A DNA stretch of 64,000 bases from Paenibacillus sp. L3-i20 (GCF_022180385.2 NZ_BQME02000001.1:2301178-2365177); one strand, 5' to 3'; counted from the first letter of the stretch, positions 10,270 to 20,948 are shown. Made by a program: numbers and translations. The notes: generated by a model from the sequence alone, not told the origin.

Positions 10270-11208
10270 GTGCCGAAAAAGGTTAAAGTGTCTGAGCTAG
10301 TGAAACAGTTTCAAATGGAAATAGTAGCGGGTGAGGACGGACTGAAGCGCAATATTCTTGTCGATGATCTATATCGACCTGGTCTTGAAATGGCAGGATA
10401 CTTTCACTACCATCCAAGTGAGCGTGTACAACTTCTAGGAAGAACGGAAGTATCGTTCCTGAACATGCTCGATAGCGAAGAAAGAAAAAATCGGATGGTG
10501 CGTCTTTGTCATGAAGAGACACCATGTATTATTTTAACCAGAGGGCTGGAAGCACCTAAAGAATTGATTGAACAATCAAACGAAACGAATATTCCTGTCC
10601 TTCGAAGTAATGTAGCGACGACTATTCTTTCAAGTAGAATTACTGATTTTCTAGAGCGCAAGCTGGCTCCGACTGCAACTATCCATGGTGTTCTTGTAGA
10701 CGTATACGGCGTTGGAATGCTTATTACGGGTGGAAGCGGGATTGGTAAAAGTGAGACGGCGCTTGAGCTTGTTAAGCGAAGCCATCGACTAATTGCGGAT
10801 GATGCAGTAGAAATTCGCCAAACGTCTGATGGTCAGCTTCATGGTACTGCACCGGAACTTATCCGTCATTTGCTCGAAATTCGTGGTCTAGGAATTATCA
10901 ATGTGATGACGCTATTTGGTGCGGGTGCTGTCCGAACGCAAAAGCGGATTGGACTCGTTATTAAGCTAGAGAACTGGCAGCAAGACAAACAATATGATCG
11001 ACTTGGTCTTGACGAAGAGACGACTCGTATTATCGATACGGATGTTCCACTCGTTACAATTCCCGTTCGACCGGGTCGTAACTTAGCAGTTATTATCGAG
11101 GTTGCGGCTATGAACTTCCGACTCAAGCGTATGGGATATAATGCGGCACTACAGTTTACGAACAAGCTGACTGAAACGATTGCAGATGATGCGGATGACT
11201 TCGATTGA
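10270..11208 (+). CDS. hprK: HPr kinase/phosphorylase
   Basis: This bifunctional enzyme phosphorylates Ser46 of HPr and reverses it, driving CcpA-mediated catabolite repression. It is 312 aa from the GTG at 10270. An in-frame ATG at 10252 overlaps the AAGGAGGT ribosome-binding site (10255-10262), so GTG is the real start and gives the family's usual N-terminus. The P-loop GGSGIGKS is at about 154-161, and the signature LEIRGLGI lies near 200. Its likely substrate is encoded at 27899. It heads hprK-lgt-ppaX-acetyltransferase, the order known from B. subtilis. Confidence 0.95.
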   Translation: MPKKVKVSELVKQFQMEIVAGEDGLKRNILVDDLYRPGLEMAGYFHYHPSERVQLLGRTEVSFLNMLDSEERKNRMVRLCHEETPCIILTRGLEAPKELIEQSNETNIPVLRSNVATTILSSRITDFLERKLAPTATIHGVLVDVYGVGMLITGGSGIGKSETALELVKRSHRLIADDAVEIRQTSDGQLHGTAPELIRHLLEIRGLGIINVMTLFGAGAVRTQKRIGLVIKLENWQQDKQYDRLGLDEETTRIIDTDVPLVTIPVRPGRNLAVIIEVAAMNFRLKRMGYNAALQFTNKLTETIADDADDFD

Positions 11209-11271
11209 TGCAGTAATGGATAAAAAGGTTTAGAGATTGGCCAATTACGGATAAAGGAGTAGATAGGAACA

Positions 11272-12279
11272 ATGTATACACTCGCAATAGATCCAGTTGT
11301 ATTCGAGATAGGACCTTTATCGGTACGCTGGTACGGATTGATATTAGGTTTAGGTGCTCTTATTGGTTTGATAGTGCAGAGTCAAGAGGGTAAGCGCTTC
11401 GGAATTAAACCGGACTTTTTTATGGATCTTCTACTGATTGGTGCGCCATCAGCTATAATTGTAGCACGTATTTATTACGTTGCGTTTTCATGGGAAGATT
11501 ACAAGGATAATCCTCTTGATGTTTTTAAAATTTGGGAAGGTGGAATAGCCATTTATGGGGCGATTATCGGCGCATTTTTATGCGGGATCATCTACTCCAA
11601 ATATAAAGGTTATAGCTTCTGGCGAATTGTAGATATAAGTGTACCGGGGCTTTTGGTAGGACAGTTGATTGGACGTTGGGGCAACTTTATAAATCAAGAA
11701 GCATATGGAGGTCCTGTAAGTGAGGAGTTCCTAAGAAATACATTATTTATCCCTAAATTTATCGTTGACAACATGTTTATTGTGGATAGTGCTTTTCCGG
11801 AAGGCGCATTCCGTCATCCAGCATTTTTGTATGAATCACTGTGGTGCTTAGTTGGATTAGCGGTATTGTGCATTCTTCGTCGTCAGAAATTTTTGCGAGC
11901 TGGAGAGCTAATGGCTGCTTACTTCATCTGGTACTCCATCGGAAGATTCTTTATTGAAGGATTAAGAACGGACAGCTTGGCATTTATCGGTCCAAGTTGG
12001 TTGGCTGATGTGATTAATGGACTATGGTCACCAATGAATGGAGTATTCGATCCAGGATATTTGGATCCATCCTATGGAAATATTCGTATTTCACAGGCGA
12101 TAGCTCTGTTGCTTATTATCGGGGCAATTATATTTATTATTGTAAGACGTATAACGATTAAGGTTCCTGTTTATTATTCAGATCCTGTCATTACAACTCG
12201 TCCTGAACGTAATGGCGAGCAAGTAGCAAGTGTAGAAGAAACAACGAGTAAAAAAGGGAAAGAAAAGCAAGATAAGTAA
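11272..12279 (+). CDS. lgt: Prolipoprotein diacylglyceryl transferase
   Basis: This polytopic membrane enzyme moves diacylglycerol from phosphatidylglycerol to the lipobox cysteine of prolipoproteins. The family motif GRWGNFINQEAYGG and the conserved HPAFLYES segment are both present, with about seven hydrophobic segments. At 335 aa it is longer than average. The extra part is a polar Lys/Glu-rich C-terminus (about 305-335), probably cytoplasmic. It follows hprK by 63 nt with a GGAG site. Confidence 0.95.
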   Translation: MYTLAIDPVVFEIGPLSVRWYGLILGLGALIGLIVQSQEGKRFGIKPDFFMDLLLIGAPSAIIVARIYYVAFSWEDYKDNPLDVFKIWEGGIAIYGAIIGAFLCGIIYSKYKGYSFWRIVDISVPGLLVGQLIGRWGNFINQEAYGGPVSEEFLRNTLFIPKFIVDNMFIVDSAFPEGAFRHPAFLYESLWCLVGLAVLCILRRQKFLRAGELMAAYFIWYSIGRFFIEGLRTDSLAFIGPSWLADVINGLWSPMNGVFDPGYLDPSYGNIRISQAIALLLIIGAIIFIIVRRITIKVPVYYSDPVITTRPERNGEQVASVEETTSKKGKEKQDK

Positions 12280-12419
12280 AACAAACAAGGCAAACAGATA
12301 AACAGATAAACAAGTTGCTCAAAGTGTGCAAGCCTCAAGGTGGATAAATCCATAGAGAAGGTCTCACATACACCATACAAGCAAATATGGATGAAAATAT
12401 CTAGGAGGCAAGTACAGTT

Positions 12420-13058
12420 ATGAAAAAAATACGTACAGTGTTATTCGATTTGGATGGAACCATCTTGGATACAAATGAGCTTATTATTAAATCGTTCTTA
12501 GAATCTTTAAAAGGTTATGTGCCAGAAGACTTTAGTCGTGAACATATTATACCAAGCATGGGACAGCCATTGACTGACCAGATGAAGCTGTTTTCTAGAC
12601 TGGATGAAGTAAGTCCCTTAGTAGCAGCTTATCGTGAAGTTAATCTTCGTTTGCATGATGAGATGGTCAAGCCGTTTGATCATGTTGTTGAAGTAATGGA
12701 ACAGCTCCACAGTCAAGGCATCCAAGTTGGCATTGTAACGACCAAAATGAGGTTAACAACTGAGAGAGGTCTCAAGTTTGTCGGCATCAATGAATATGTG
12801 GATACAATCGTATCCATAGATGATGTAACTCATCCAAAGCCACATCCAGAACCGGTAAGTAAAGCGATTGAGCAACTTGGAGCTGATCCTGCAACAACGA
12901 TTATGGTTGGAGACAGTACGGTGGATATGCAGTCTGCAGTTGCAGCGGGTGCAATTGCAGTTGGAGTAGCGTGGTCGCTTAAGGGTGGTCAAGTTCTTAA
13001 AGATGCAGGAGCATCTTATGTAATTGATGATATGAAAGAATTGTATTCATTCATTTAG
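12420..13058 (+). CDS. ppaX: Pyrophosphatase PpaX (HAD family)
   Basis: This 212-aa HAD hydrolase has motif I DLDGTILDT (nucleophile Asp near residue 10), motif II VTT and motif IV VGDSTVDM. PpaX hydrolyses the pyrophosphate released when HPr kinase/phosphorylase works in its phosphorylase mode, so its linkage with hprK makes functional sense. TAGGAGG precedes the ATG. Confidence 0.92.
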   Translation: MKKIRTVLFDLDGTILDTNELIIKSFLESLKGYVPEDFSREHIIPSMGQPLTDQMKLFSRLDEVSPLVAAYREVNLRLHDEMVKPFDHVVEVMEQLHSQGIQVGIVTTKMRLTTERGLKFVGINEYVDTIVSIDDVTHPKPHPEPVSKAIEQLGADPATTIMVGDSTVDMQSAVAAGAIAVGVAWSLKGGQVLKDAGASYVIDDMKELYSFI

Positions 13059-13073
13059 ATGGGGTGAGCCCAC

Positions 13074-13577
13074 TTGAGAGACGTTGAACGGTATCCTGTA
13101 GAGGGACCGAATGCACTGTGGCAAATATATTCGACCGTCAGCAGAGTAAAGGGTATTAGTAACTTTATAATTATTCAGATTGCTCGCTACTGTCCAATAT
13201 TGTCATGGAAAAATTGGCTATATCGGCATGTACTAGGGATGAAGGTAGGAGAACACACTGCCTTCGCCCTAATGGTAATGGTGGACGTGTTTTTCCCTGA
13301 ACGGATTAGTGTGGGGAAAAACACGATCATTGGGTATAATACGACAATTTTAACTCATGAATATCTCATTAAAGAGTATCGACTAGGCGATGTGAAAATT
13401 GGTGATCATGTCATGATCGGTGCCAATACAACAATTTTACCTGGTGTTACGATAGGTGATCATGCTGTTGTTGCAGCGGGCTCCTTGGTGAATAAGGATG
13501 TTCCTGCTCATGCATTCGTTGGAGGGAATCCAATTCAACATATCGAAAAGAAAAAGAAAGAATCAATTACAGCCTAA
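13074..13577 (+). CDS. Hexapeptide-repeat O-acetyltransferase (YvoF-like)
   Basis: This 167-aa left-handed beta-helix acyltransferase has hexapeptide repeats in GDHVMIGANTTILPGV and GDHAVVAAGSLV, so an acetyl-CoA-dependent sugar or small-molecule O-acetyltransferase is likely. The start is TTG at 13074 after GGGGTGAG, 15 nt behind ppaX. The place matches B. subtilis yvoF. The substrate is unknown. Confidence 0.85.
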   Translation: MRDVERYPVEGPNALWQIYSTVSRVKGISNFIIIQIARYCPILSWKNWLYRHVLGMKVGEHTAFALMVMVDVFFPERISVGKNTIIGYNTTILTHEYLIKEYRLGDVKIGDHVMIGANTTILPGVTIGDHAVVAAGSLVNKDVPAHAFVGGNPIQHIEKKKKESITA

Positions 13578-13643
13578 CTAGTAATGACAGCGTTTGCGAG
13601 GCAATATCTGTAAGACGGTTTGTTCGGTCAGTACCGTACAGTG

Positions 13644-13667
13644 GATGCCTTAGGGCATCTTTTTTTT
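13644..13667 (+). terminator. Terminator of the hprK operon
   Basis: A GATGCC / GGCATC stem with a 4-nt loop is followed by eight T residues, 66 nt after the acetyltransferase stop. Confidence 0.9.
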
Positions 13668-13692
13668 AGTGACAAACGAGTCCAGTATCTGC

Positions 13693-13722
13693 TTGACGAG
13701 TAAGTAATAAGCATGCTAATAT
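13693..13722 (+). promoter_or_regulatory. Promoter of the histidine operon
   Basis: TTGACG (13693-13698) and TAATAT (13717-13722) are separated by 18 bp. The -10 box overlaps CATGCTAA (13712-13719), which recurs inverted as TTAGCATG (13744-13751) and may be an operator. I see no T-box or his leader peptide. Confidence 0.55.
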
Positions 13723-13800
13723 TACGACTAACTCTTTATTTTGTTAGCATGGTAACATGGTAGCACTTTAATGCATGAAAGTACTCAAAGGAGATTGCCA

Positions 13801-15027
13801 ATGTCTAAACCAAAGATGTTTGAAAAGCCAATTGGCGTTAAAGATTATTTGCCTGCTGCGGTTAAGAAACTAAGGCATATTGAGCGTGAAGTACTTGCTT
13901 GTATGCAAGGCTGGGGCTATGAGCAAATTATTACACCAACGATGGAATATTACGATACGGTAGGCGTTGCAAGCTCAACGTCTGACCAGAAATTATATAA
14001 GCTGCTAAATAATCGCGGAACTACTCTTGTTCTGCGATCGGATATGACAGCTCCAATTGCGAGGGTAGTGTCTTCGTTATTGAAAGAAGAAGAATTTCCA
14101 ATACGGTTGTCATATCATTCCAATGTATTTCGTTCTATTGAAGAAGAGGCTGGGCGCGAAGCTGAATTTTTCCAAACGGGAGTTGAGCTTGTTGGCGACT
14201 CATCAGCGGAAGCGGATGCTGAGGTTGTTGCACTCGCAATTGCTTCACTTAAGGCAGCTGGTGTGGAACGGTTCAAGATAGCGATCGGACATGTAGGATT
14301 TTTGAACGGATTGTTGGAGGAGATGTTAGCTGGTCGTGATGAGGAGCAGAAGCTTCTAAAGGCTTGTTTACTCGGTCGAGACCATGTTGGCTATCGTGAG
14401 CAGTTGCGTAAGCTGTCGTTAGAGGAGCCTGCACGTCGTGTATTGGAAGGTATCGTGCGGCTACGCGGCGGACAAGAAATATGCGATCAAGCGATCTTGT
14501 TAAGCTCGGATGAGACAGCTCGCAAATCGATTCAACATTTGTGCGAGCTTTGGGATGTTCTGAAGTCTTACGGAGTATGTGATCATGTGCTTATTGATCT
14601 GACGATGATTGGAGATTTCTCCTATTATACAGGAATGACTTTCGAAGGATATGCCGCTGATATGGGATTCCCAGTTGTGAGTGGAGGGCGTTATGACAAT
14701 TTACTCTCGCAATTCGGCCGGCCGGCTGCTGCTACAGGCTTTGCACTAAAGACGACACGAATACTAGAACTGCTTGGTGCCGAGAGGGATAGCAAAGAAG
14801 AGCAGACTCTTATTGTATACGATAGTGATGGCAGAGATGCGGCATTGTCTGAGGCACAGCTGCTCAGAAGCCAAGGGAAAAGTGTACTGACAGATCGTGT
14901 AGTGAGTTTACCGGAAGGACTTAAAGCTGTTGCAGAAGCGGCTGATGCATTTGTATACAAGGGAAAACACTATACAACCCTGCGGTCCTACGTTAGCACA
15001 ACAGTTGAAGGGAGCAGTGCCACATGA
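13801..15027 (+). CDS. hisZ: ATP phosphoribosyltransferase regulatory subunit
   Basis: This is a HisRS-like protein without tRNA-binding domain that activates and confers histidine feedback on the short form of HisG. It is 408 aa from the ATG at 13801, which has an AAGGAGA site; an upstream in-frame ATG at 13771 has none. Class II synthetase-like motifs are visible (the motif 2 region around [13 protein letters not shown]). It overlaps hisG by 4 nt (ATGA), so the two subunits are translationally coupled. Confidence 0.94.
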   Translation: MSKPKMFEKPIGVKDYLPAAVKKLRHIEREVLACMQGWGYEQIITPTMEYYDTVGVASSTSDQKLYKLLNNRGTTLVLRSDMTAPIARVVSSLLKEEEFPIRLSYHSNVFRSIEEEAGREAEFFQTGVELVGDSSAEADAEVVALAIASLKAAGVERFKIAIGHVGFLNGLLEEMLAGRDEEQKLLKACLLGRDHVGYREQLRKLSLEEPARRVLEGIVRLRGGQEICDQAILLSSDETARKSIQHLCELWDVLKSYGVCDHVLIDLTMIGDFSYYTGMTFEGYAADMGFPVVSGGRYDNLLSQFGRPAAATGFALKTTRILELLGAERDSKEEQTLIVYDSDGRDAALSEAQLLRSQGKSVLTDRVVSLPEGLKAVAEAADAFVYKGKHYTTLRSYVSTTVEGSSAT

Positions 15028-15671
15028 GCAGCAATATTGAAAAGAATATATTGAAGGTGGCAATGCCAAAGGGACGGATTTATAAGCAGGCATCGAAGTT
15101 ATTTCGTGAAGCAGGTCTGCCTATTCCAAGCGACTTTGATGATACTCGTAAGCTCATTATAGAGTTGCCAGACGCTAAGATGGAGTTCATTATGGCGAAG
15201 CCGGTAGATGTACCGACCTATGTAGAATATGGTGTAGCGGATATCGGAATTGTTGGTAAAGATGTGCTAATGGAAGAAAAAAAGGATGTTTATGAGCTAC
15301 TGGATCTAGGTATTGCGAAATGTCGGATGTCTGTTATTGCTCTTCCTGACTGGAAACCGACGATTCAGCCTAGAGTAGCTACGAAGTATCCTAACGTGGC
15401 ATCGGCTTATTTCCGTGAGTTGGGACAACAAGTAGAGGTTATTAAGCTAAATGGTTCCATTGAGCTTGCCCCACTAATCGGTTTAGCCGATAGAATAGTA
15501 GATATGGTTGAAACGGGGCAAACACTTAGAGAGAACGGACTCGTTGAGATGGAATCTATATTTGGTATTACGAGCCGTCTTATTGCTAATCGGGTAAGCT
15601 ATCGGATGAAAAATGACAGCATTCAGAGCTTATGTGATAAGCTGCAGGATGTTATTTCAGAGAAAGCGTAG
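15024..15671 (+). CDS. hisG: ATP phosphoribosyltransferase, short form
   Basis: This is the catalytic subunit of the first step of histidine synthesis (PRPP + ATP to phosphoribosyl-ATP). At 215 aa it lacks the C-terminal regulatory domain of long HisG and so depends on HisZ, encoded just upstream. The family start [12 protein letters not shown] and the phosphate-binding region near [15 protein letters not shown] are clear. Confidence 0.95.
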   Translation: MSSNIEKNILKVAMPKGRIYKQASKLFREAGLPIPSDFDDTRKLIIELPDAKMEFIMAKPVDVPTYVEYGVADIGIVGKDVLMEEKKDVYELLDLGIAKCRMSVIALPDWKPTIQPRVATKYPNVASAYFRELGQQVEVIKLNGSIELAPLIGLADRIVDMVETGQTLRENGLVEMESIFGITSRLIANRVSYRMKNDSIQSLCDKLQDVISEKA

Positions 15672-15750
15672 ATTGGGAGCTGAGCTGAATCTCAAAATTC
15701 AGAAAACGAGTGGACGAATACGATAGAGCATATTGAAGGGGGCGGTGCGA

Positions 15751-17043
15751 GTGCGTATTATGCGAGCAGAGCAATTTGGGCTAAAGCGTGAGGTGGAATA
15801 TGGGACACCGGAGCAAAATGAAGCAGCCTTGCGGATCGTCGGAGACGTCAAGGCGGAAGGGGACGCGGCGCTGCTTAGGTATACGGAGCAGCACGACGGG
15901 GTAAAGCTTGATGCGTCAGCGCTGCGCGTGACGCAAGAGGAAATCCACGCGGCATATGATCGCGTGGACGAAGCTTTCCTCACAGCTATCCGCGAGGCGG
16001 CTGTGAACATTCGAAAATTCCACGAGAAGCAATTGCGCAACTCGTGGATGGATCTGCAGCCGGACGGTACGATGCTGGGCCAAATTATGCGACCGCTGAA
16101 GCGGGTCGGCGTATATGTGCCCGGCGGCAAAGCCGCGTACCCTTCGTCCGTGCTGATGAATGTTATTCCGGCACAGGTGGCTGGGGTGCCGGAGATCGTG
16201 ATGGTCACGCCGCCAGCGACCGGCGGCAAGGCTGGTATCGACCCGTATATTCTCGTTGCCGCCGCTGAAGCGGGCGTCAAGGAGTTGTACCGGGTCGGGG
16301 GAGCTCAAGCCATAGCGGCACTCGCATATGGCACAGCAACGATTGCACCGGTCGATAAGATTACTGGACCGGGCAATATCTATGTCGCGCTGGCGAAGCG
16401 CGCGGTGTTCGGTGCGGTCGACATTGACAGTTTTGCTGGGCCAAGTGAAATTGTAGTGCTGGCAGATGAGGGGGCAGAGCCGTCTTACATAGCGGCTGAT
16501 CTATTATCGCAAGCAGAGCATGACGAGATGTCCTCCGCGATTCTCATAACACCTTCGGAGAGTCTTGCAGAGGCGGTTGCCGCCGAGGTGGAGCGTCAGT
16601 TAGAGCAGTTGCCGAGAAAAGCGATTGCTAGAAGCTCTATCGACAATTATGGCGCAGTACTGCTTGTAGATTCTATAGAAGCGGGCATAGATGTAGTCAA
16701 CCAGCTCGCACCAGAGCATTTGGAGATTTTGACCGCAGATCCTATGAAGCTACTTGGCTACATCGAGAATGCAGGAGCAATTTTCCTTGGACCATACAGC
16801 TCAGAACCTGTTGGCGATTATTTCGCCGGACCGAACCATATTATCCCTACTAATGGTACTGCGAGATTTTCCTCTCCTGTTAATGTGGATGACTTTATGA
16901 AAAAATCGAGTTTGATTTACTATAGCAAGGAAGCACTTTTTGCCAATGGCGACAAAATTATGACACTGGCGCGGCATGAAGGGCTTGAAGGGCACGCCAG
17001 AGCGATAGAAATACGACTAGAGAAAGAACGAGACTTGAAGTAA
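15751..17043 (+). CDS. hisD: Histidinol dehydrogenase
   Basis: This enzyme catalyses the last two oxidations to L-histidine using NAD and zinc. It is 430 aa from the GTG at 15751, which is well placed after AAGGGGGCGG; alternative starts are TTG 15733 and ATG 15760. The zinc ligand region SQAEHDE and the catalytic pair in APEHLEI are present. The first half (to about 16430) is far more GC-rich than the second half and the neighbouring genes, suggesting a recombined segment. Confidence 0.94.
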   Translation: MRIMRAEQFGLKREVEYGTPEQNEAALRIVGDVKAEGDAALLRYTEQHDGVKLDASALRVTQEEIHAAYDRVDEAFLTAIREAAVNIRKFHEKQLRNSWMDLQPDGTMLGQIMRPLKRVGVYVPGGKAAYPSSVLMNVIPAQVAGVPEIVMVTPPATGGKAGIDPYILVAAAEAGVKELYRVGGAQAIAALAYGTATIAPVDKITGPGNIYVALAKRAVFGAVDIDSFAGPSEIVVLADEGAEPSYIAADLLSQAEHDEMSSAILITPSESLAEAVAAEVERQLEQLPRKAIARSSIDNYGAVLLVDSIEAGIDVVNQLAPEHLEILTADPMKLLGYIENAGAIFLGPYSSEPVGDYFAGPNHIIPTNGTARFSSPVNVDDFMKKSSLIYYSKEALFANGDKIMTLARHEGLEGHARAIEIRLEKERDLK

Positions 17044-17101
17044 CGAGGCTCAAAGAAATGCGACTCGAATCAACAACGATACGAAGAAAGCAGGGATAAC
17101 G

Positions 17102-17701
17102 ATGACAGACAAAACGGTACGTGAAGCATCAGTTGCACGGAAAACGAATGAAACTGACATTACATTGTCGTTCGGAGTAGACGGAAGCGGCGAAGCGAAG
17201 CTAGAGACGGATGTGCCATTTTTAAACCATATGTTAGATTTGTTTGCGAAGCATGGCCAGTTCAATCTGAATGTAGACGCTAAAGGAGACATCGATATTG
17301 ATGATCACCACACAGTGGAGGATATCGGTATTTGTTTAGGCCAAACGTTACGTGAAGCGCTTGGAGATAAACGTGGCATTAAACGTTATGCAAGTGTATT
17401 TGTACCGATGGATGAGGCACTTGCACAAGTTGTAATCGATGTGAGCAATCGTCCTCATTTTGAATATAGAGCACAATATCCGTCTTCGCAGGTTGGGAGC
17501 TTTTCGACAGAGCTTGTACATGAGTTTCTTTGGAAATTTGCTTTGGAAGCAAGAATCACATTACATGTTATCGTTCACTACGGTCAAAATACGCATCACA
17601 TGATAGAAGCTGTGTTCAAAGCTCTTGGAAGAGCGTTGGATGAAGCAACAAGTATCGATCCACGTGTGCAAGGAGTTCCTTCAACGAAGGGAGTGCTCTA
17701 G
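17102..17701 (+). CDS. hisB: Imidazoleglycerol-phosphate dehydratase
   Basis: This 199-aa monofunctional dehydratase forms imidazole acetol phosphate. The metal-binding histidine clusters are visible: FLNHMLDLFAKHG, DIDDHHTVED, and GQNTHHMIEA near the C-terminus. There is no phosphatase domain, as usual in Firmicutes. The ribosome-binding site of hisH lies within its last codons. Confidence 0.95.
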   Translation: MTDKTVREASVARKTNETDITLSFGVDGSGEAKLETDVPFLNHMLDLFAKHGQFNLNVDAKGDIDIDDHHTVEDIGICLGQTLREALGDKRGIKRYASVFVPMDEALAQVVIDVSNRPHFEYRAQYPSSQVGSFSTELVHEFLWKFALEARITLHVIVHYGQNTHHMIEAVFKALGRALDEATSIDPRVQGVPSTKGVL

Positions 17702-17702
17702 A

Positions 17703-18338
17703 ATGATCGCAATTATCGATTATGGGATGGGAAATCTGCATAGCGTTAGTAAAGCAGTGGAACGTCTCGGTTACGAGGCGGTCATAACAGCAGATCCGAC
17801 AACGATCTCTGGAGCTAGCGGAGCTATATTGCCGGGAGTTGGAGCGTATGGTGATGCAATGCAGAACCTGCGTGAAACGGGATTAGACGAAGTAGCCAAA
17901 AGGTATGCAGCTTCGGGCAAGCCGATGTTAGGCATTTGTCTAGGAATGCAGCTTCTATTTAGTGAAAGTGCGGAGTACGGGCAGAATGAAGGACTGGACT
18001 TGCTGCCAGGAGAAGTAATCCGATTTAGCGGCAATTATAAAATTCCGCATATGGGTTGGAATAAATTATCGTTCAGAGAACAGAACTCCCCTTTATTTAA
18101 GGGATTAACCGAAGGGCATGTCTATTTCGTACATTCCTTCCATGCGAAGCCTAAGGCGGAGTCTGATTTACTTGCTACAACGGATTATTATGGTCCAGTT
18201 ACAGCGATTGTAGGACGTAATAATGTGTATGGCATGCAATTTCATCCTGAGAAAAGTGGAGAGCTCGGGATGGCGTTGCTGGGCAATTTTTTAACGTTAA
18301 CGGGAAGCCCAAAGGGTCTAACGACGACATCCTTATAA
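17703..18338 (+). CDS. hisH: Imidazole glycerol phosphate synthase, glutaminase subunit
   Basis: This class I glutamine amidotransferase (211 aa) feeds ammonia to HisF. The nucleophile cysteine lies in GICLGMQ and the His-Glu pair in MQFHPEKS. It starts at the ATG at 17703, just after the hisB stop. The C-terminus carries a short non-conserved tail (about 12 residues). Only 25 nt separate it from hisF, where other Bacillales usually carry hisA. Confidence 0.94.
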   Translation: MIAIIDYGMGNLHSVSKAVERLGYEAVITADPTTISGASGAILPGVGAYGDAMQNLRETGLDEVAKRYAASGKPMLGICLGMQLLFSESAEYGQNEGLDLLPGEVIRFSGNYKIPHMGWNKLSFREQNSPLFKGLTEGHVYFVHSFHAKPKAESDLLATTDYYGPVTAIVGRNNVYGMQFHPEKSGELGMALLGNFLTLTGSPKGLTTTSL

Positions 18339-18363
18339 TAAATTGGTAGAAGGAGAGGACAAC

Positions 18364-19122
18364 ATGCTGGCGAAACGAATTATCCCTTGCCTCGATGTGA
18401 AGGACGGACGGGTCGTGAAGGGTGTTAACTTCGTTAATCTTCGTGATGCGGGCGATCCTGTAGAGCTTGCGGCTACCTATGATCAAGAAGGCGCAGATGA
18501 ACTCGTCTTTTTGGATATATCGGCTTCAGTTGAAGGGCGGGCCACGATGATCGAAGTTGTGAAGCGTACAGCTGGCGAAATTACGATACCATTCACTGTA
18601 GGCGGAGGCATCTCTCATGTCGATGATATGAAACGTTTGCTGCGTGCAGGAGCGGACAAAATTGGTATTAATACGGCAGCAGTCAAAAATCCAGCACTCG
18701 TATCCGAAGGGGCGCGTAAGTTTGGGTCACAATGTATCGTAGTTGCTATTGATGCTAAGTTCAATTCAACATGGGGTGAATGGGAAGTTTATACGCATGG
18801 TGGACGTCAGACGACGGGTATCAAGGTGCTCGAATGGGCACGTGAGATGGAGCGTTTGGGAGCGGGAGAGCTTCTGCTGACGAGTATGGATGCAGACGGT
18901 ACGAAGGACGGCTTCGATGTTAGGTTGACGGCGGCAGTATCCGATTCCGTTGGCATTCCTGTTATTGCTTCAGGTGGTGCAGGACGTGTTGAACATTTCC
19001 ATGATGTATTCCAAAATGCCCGTGCAGATGCAGCGTTAGCAGCTACCATATTCCACTATAAAGAAATGACGATAGGGGAAGTAAAGGATGATTTGCGCAA
19101 GAAGGGAGTTGAAGTTAGGTGA
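18364..19122 (+). CDS. hisF: Imidazole glycerol phosphate synthase, cyclase subunit
   Basis: This (beta/alpha)8 barrel of 252 aa starts from the ATG at 18364 after AAGGAGAGG. The start [20 protein letters not shown] and the second catalytic Asp in VAIDAK identify HisF rather than the related HisA. It ends 4 nt inside hisI (GTGA overlap). Confidence 0.95.
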   Translation: MLAKRIIPCLDVKDGRVVKGVNFVNLRDAGDPVELAATYDQEGADELVFLDISASVEGRATMIEVVKRTAGEITIPFTVGGGISHVDDMKRLLRAGADKIGINTAAVKNPALVSEGARKFGSQCIVVAIDAKFNSTWGEWEVYTHGGRQTTGIKVLEWAREMERLGAGELLLTSMDADGTKDGFDVRLTAAVSDSVGIPVIASGGAGRVEHFHDVFQNARADAALAATIFHYKEMTIGEVKDDLRKKGVEVR

Positions 19123-19814
19123 CGTTAAGTAATTGGAATGATATTATCGGATCAATTAAATGGGATGCAAACGGACTAGTCCCAGCTGTCGTTCAAGATA
19201 TACAGAGCAAAGAAGTGCTTATGCTTGCTTATATGAATGAAAAATCTTTGCTACGATCGATTGATTCTGGCGTGACATGGTTCTGGAGCCGCTCTAGAGG
19301 CGAGCTTTGGAATAAAGGTGCGACAAGCGGCAACACACAGCGTATCGCGTCTATGGCTTATGATTGTGATGGGGATACGCTCCTTGTACGTGTAGAACAG
19401 CAAGGCTCTGCTTGTCATACGGGCAGTTATAGCTGCTTCTACAATCAGATCGCAATTAGTACGAATGGTGAAGACCAAGAAACGCAGGAAGCGGAACAAT
19501 CGTCGGATCGATTCGGTATTATTAGCAGCTTGGAGAGTATTATCGCAGAGCGCTATGCGGAGAGACCTGAAGGGGCTTATACGACATATTTATTCGATAA
19601 AGGTGTAGATAAAATATTGAAAAAAGTCGGCGAGGAATCGGCTGAAGTTATTATTGCTGCTAAAAACAAGGACAACATCGAACTTCGCAGTGAAGCAAGT
19701 GATTTGCTCTTTCACCTTATGGTACTGCTCCGTGAGAGAGGACTACCATTTGACGATGTTTTGGCAGAACTTACAAGCCGACACGGCAAGCCGACAACAA
19801 ATAAAATGCGATAA
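19119..19814 (+). CDS. hisI: Bifunctional PR-AMP cyclohydrolase / PR-ATP pyrophosphatase
   Basis: This HisIE fusion (231 aa) performs steps 2 and 3 of histidine synthesis. The N-terminal cyclohydrolase part (about 1-120) carries [14 protein letters not shown] and the cysteine-containing GSACHTG. The C-terminal MazG-like pyrophosphohydrolase part (about 130-231) carries [15 protein letters not shown]. The start is GTG at 19119, overlapping hisF. It is the last his gene of the operon. Confidence 0.95.
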   Translation: MTLSNWNDIIGSIKWDANGLVPAVVQDIQSKEVLMLAYMNEKSLLRSIDSGVTWFWSRSRGELWNKGATSGNTQRIASMAYDCDGDTLLVRVEQQGSACHTGSYSCFYNQIAISTNGEDQETQEAEQSSDRFGIISSLESIIAERYAERPEGAYTTYLFDKGVDKILKKVGEESAEVIIAAKNKDNIELRSEASDLLFHLMVLLRERGLPFDDVLAELTSRHGKPTTNKMR

Positions 19815-19859
19815 GTGTCTAATTTCATAGCTTTGTCGAAAAATAGTAGGAATACCTTT

Positions 19860-19887
19860 TTGAAATATCGAAAAATCAATGTATAAT
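19860..19887 (+). promoter_or_regulatory. Sigma-A promoter of prs
   Basis: TTGAAA (19860-19865) and TATAAT (19882-19887) are separated by 16 bp, about 60 bp before the prs start. The gene can therefore be expressed apart from the his operon. Confidence 0.65.
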
Positions 19888-19949
19888 AGGACGAGTAAGA
19901 TTTTCGAGAATGTTCTAAATTAATTGGTTGAAACGCTCAGGAGGGTATC

Positions 19950-20900
19950 ATGTTAAGCGACAAGGTGCGTATTTTTTCGGGTTCGTCTAATCCGGTATTG
20001 GCTCAGAAGATAGCTAGCGAGCTAGGCCAGAACCTAGGTTCCATCAAATTGTCCCGTTTCAAGAGCGGTGAAATTTACGTTCATTATGAAGAAACGATTC
20101 GGAACTGTGATGTATTTCTTGTTCAATCGTTCTCGCATCCTATTAACGAGCATTTTGTCGAATTGCTTGTTATGATCGATGCGGCGAAACGCGCTTCTGC
20201 AAGAACTGTAAATATCATTATGCCTTATTACGGTTATGCGCGTCAGGAACGTAAGGCTGCGCCAAGGGAGCCTATTTCGGCTAAAATGCTGGCTGATGTG
20301 TTGACGACGGTAGGAGCTACGCGTGTCATCACAATCGATCTTCATGCTCCTGCTATTCAAGGTTTCTTTAATATTCCAGTTGATCATATGACAGCACTTG
20401 ATCTGATCAGCGACTATCTGAAGTCAAAGAATATTAAAAACCCTGTCGTAGTATCGCCGGACGCAGGCCGTGCTTCTACAGCGGAGAAGCTTGCCAATTA
20501 TTTGGACACTTCGTTTGCAATTATGATCAAGAAACGTCCAGCTCATAACGAATCATCCATAACTCATGTTATTGGGGACGTTGCGGGCCAGACACCGATT
20601 ATTATTGAAGACCTGATTGATACTGGAAATACGATCGTGAACGTTGTCGAAGGATTGAAGGAACGTGGCGCGGAAGATGTATATGTTTGTGCGACACATC
20701 CACTATTCTCAGGAAATGCCATTGAGCGTTTAGATCATCCTAATATTAAAGAAGTCATCGTTACGGATTCCATCTTGTTGCCGGAATCAACACCTGAGAG
20801 ATTCAAAGTGTTGTCAGTAGCTCCATTGCTTGCAGAAGCTACTCGTATTATTTTGGACGGCGGATCAATTAGTACCCTTTTCAAAAACAAAGGTGTATAA
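19950..20900 (+). CDS. prs: Ribose-phosphate pyrophosphokinase (second-type paralogue)
   Basis: This enzyme makes PRPP, the substrate of HisG and of purine synthesis. The 316-aa protein has the ATP-binding YYGYARQERK and catalytic TIDLHAPAIQGFF. The PRPP loop reads EDLIDTGNT rather than the canonical DDxIDTAGT, and the flexible-loop segment SPDAGRASTAEKLA also departs from the usual DxGGxxRA. It is thus a diverged paralogue; a main prs is expected elsewhere (typically next to glmU). Its place behind the his operon suggests PRPP supply for histidine. Confidence 0.88.
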   Translation: MLSDKVRIFSGSSNPVLAQKIASELGQNLGSIKLSRFKSGEIYVHYEETIRNCDVFLVQSFSHPINEHFVELLVMIDAAKRASARTVNIIMPYYGYARQERKAAPREPISAKMLADVLTTVGATRVITIDLHAPAIQGFFNIPVDHMTALDLISDYLKSKNIKNPVVVSPDAGRASTAEKLANYLDTSFAIMIKKRPAHNESSITHVIGDVAGQTPIIIEDLIDTGNTIVNVVEGLKERGAEDVYVCATHPLFSGNAIERLDHPNIKEVIVTDSILLPESTPERFKVLSVAPLLAEATRIILDGGSISTLFKNKGV

Positions 20901-20948
20901 CAAAGCGATAAGTTCGCAACCAAGTAATTGAATAGAAACACCTTGGAG

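Noticed and set aside
13577..13800. T-box or his-leader attenuator before hisZ
   Set aside because: The only terminator belongs to the upstream operon and precedes the promoter; no T-box consensus is present.
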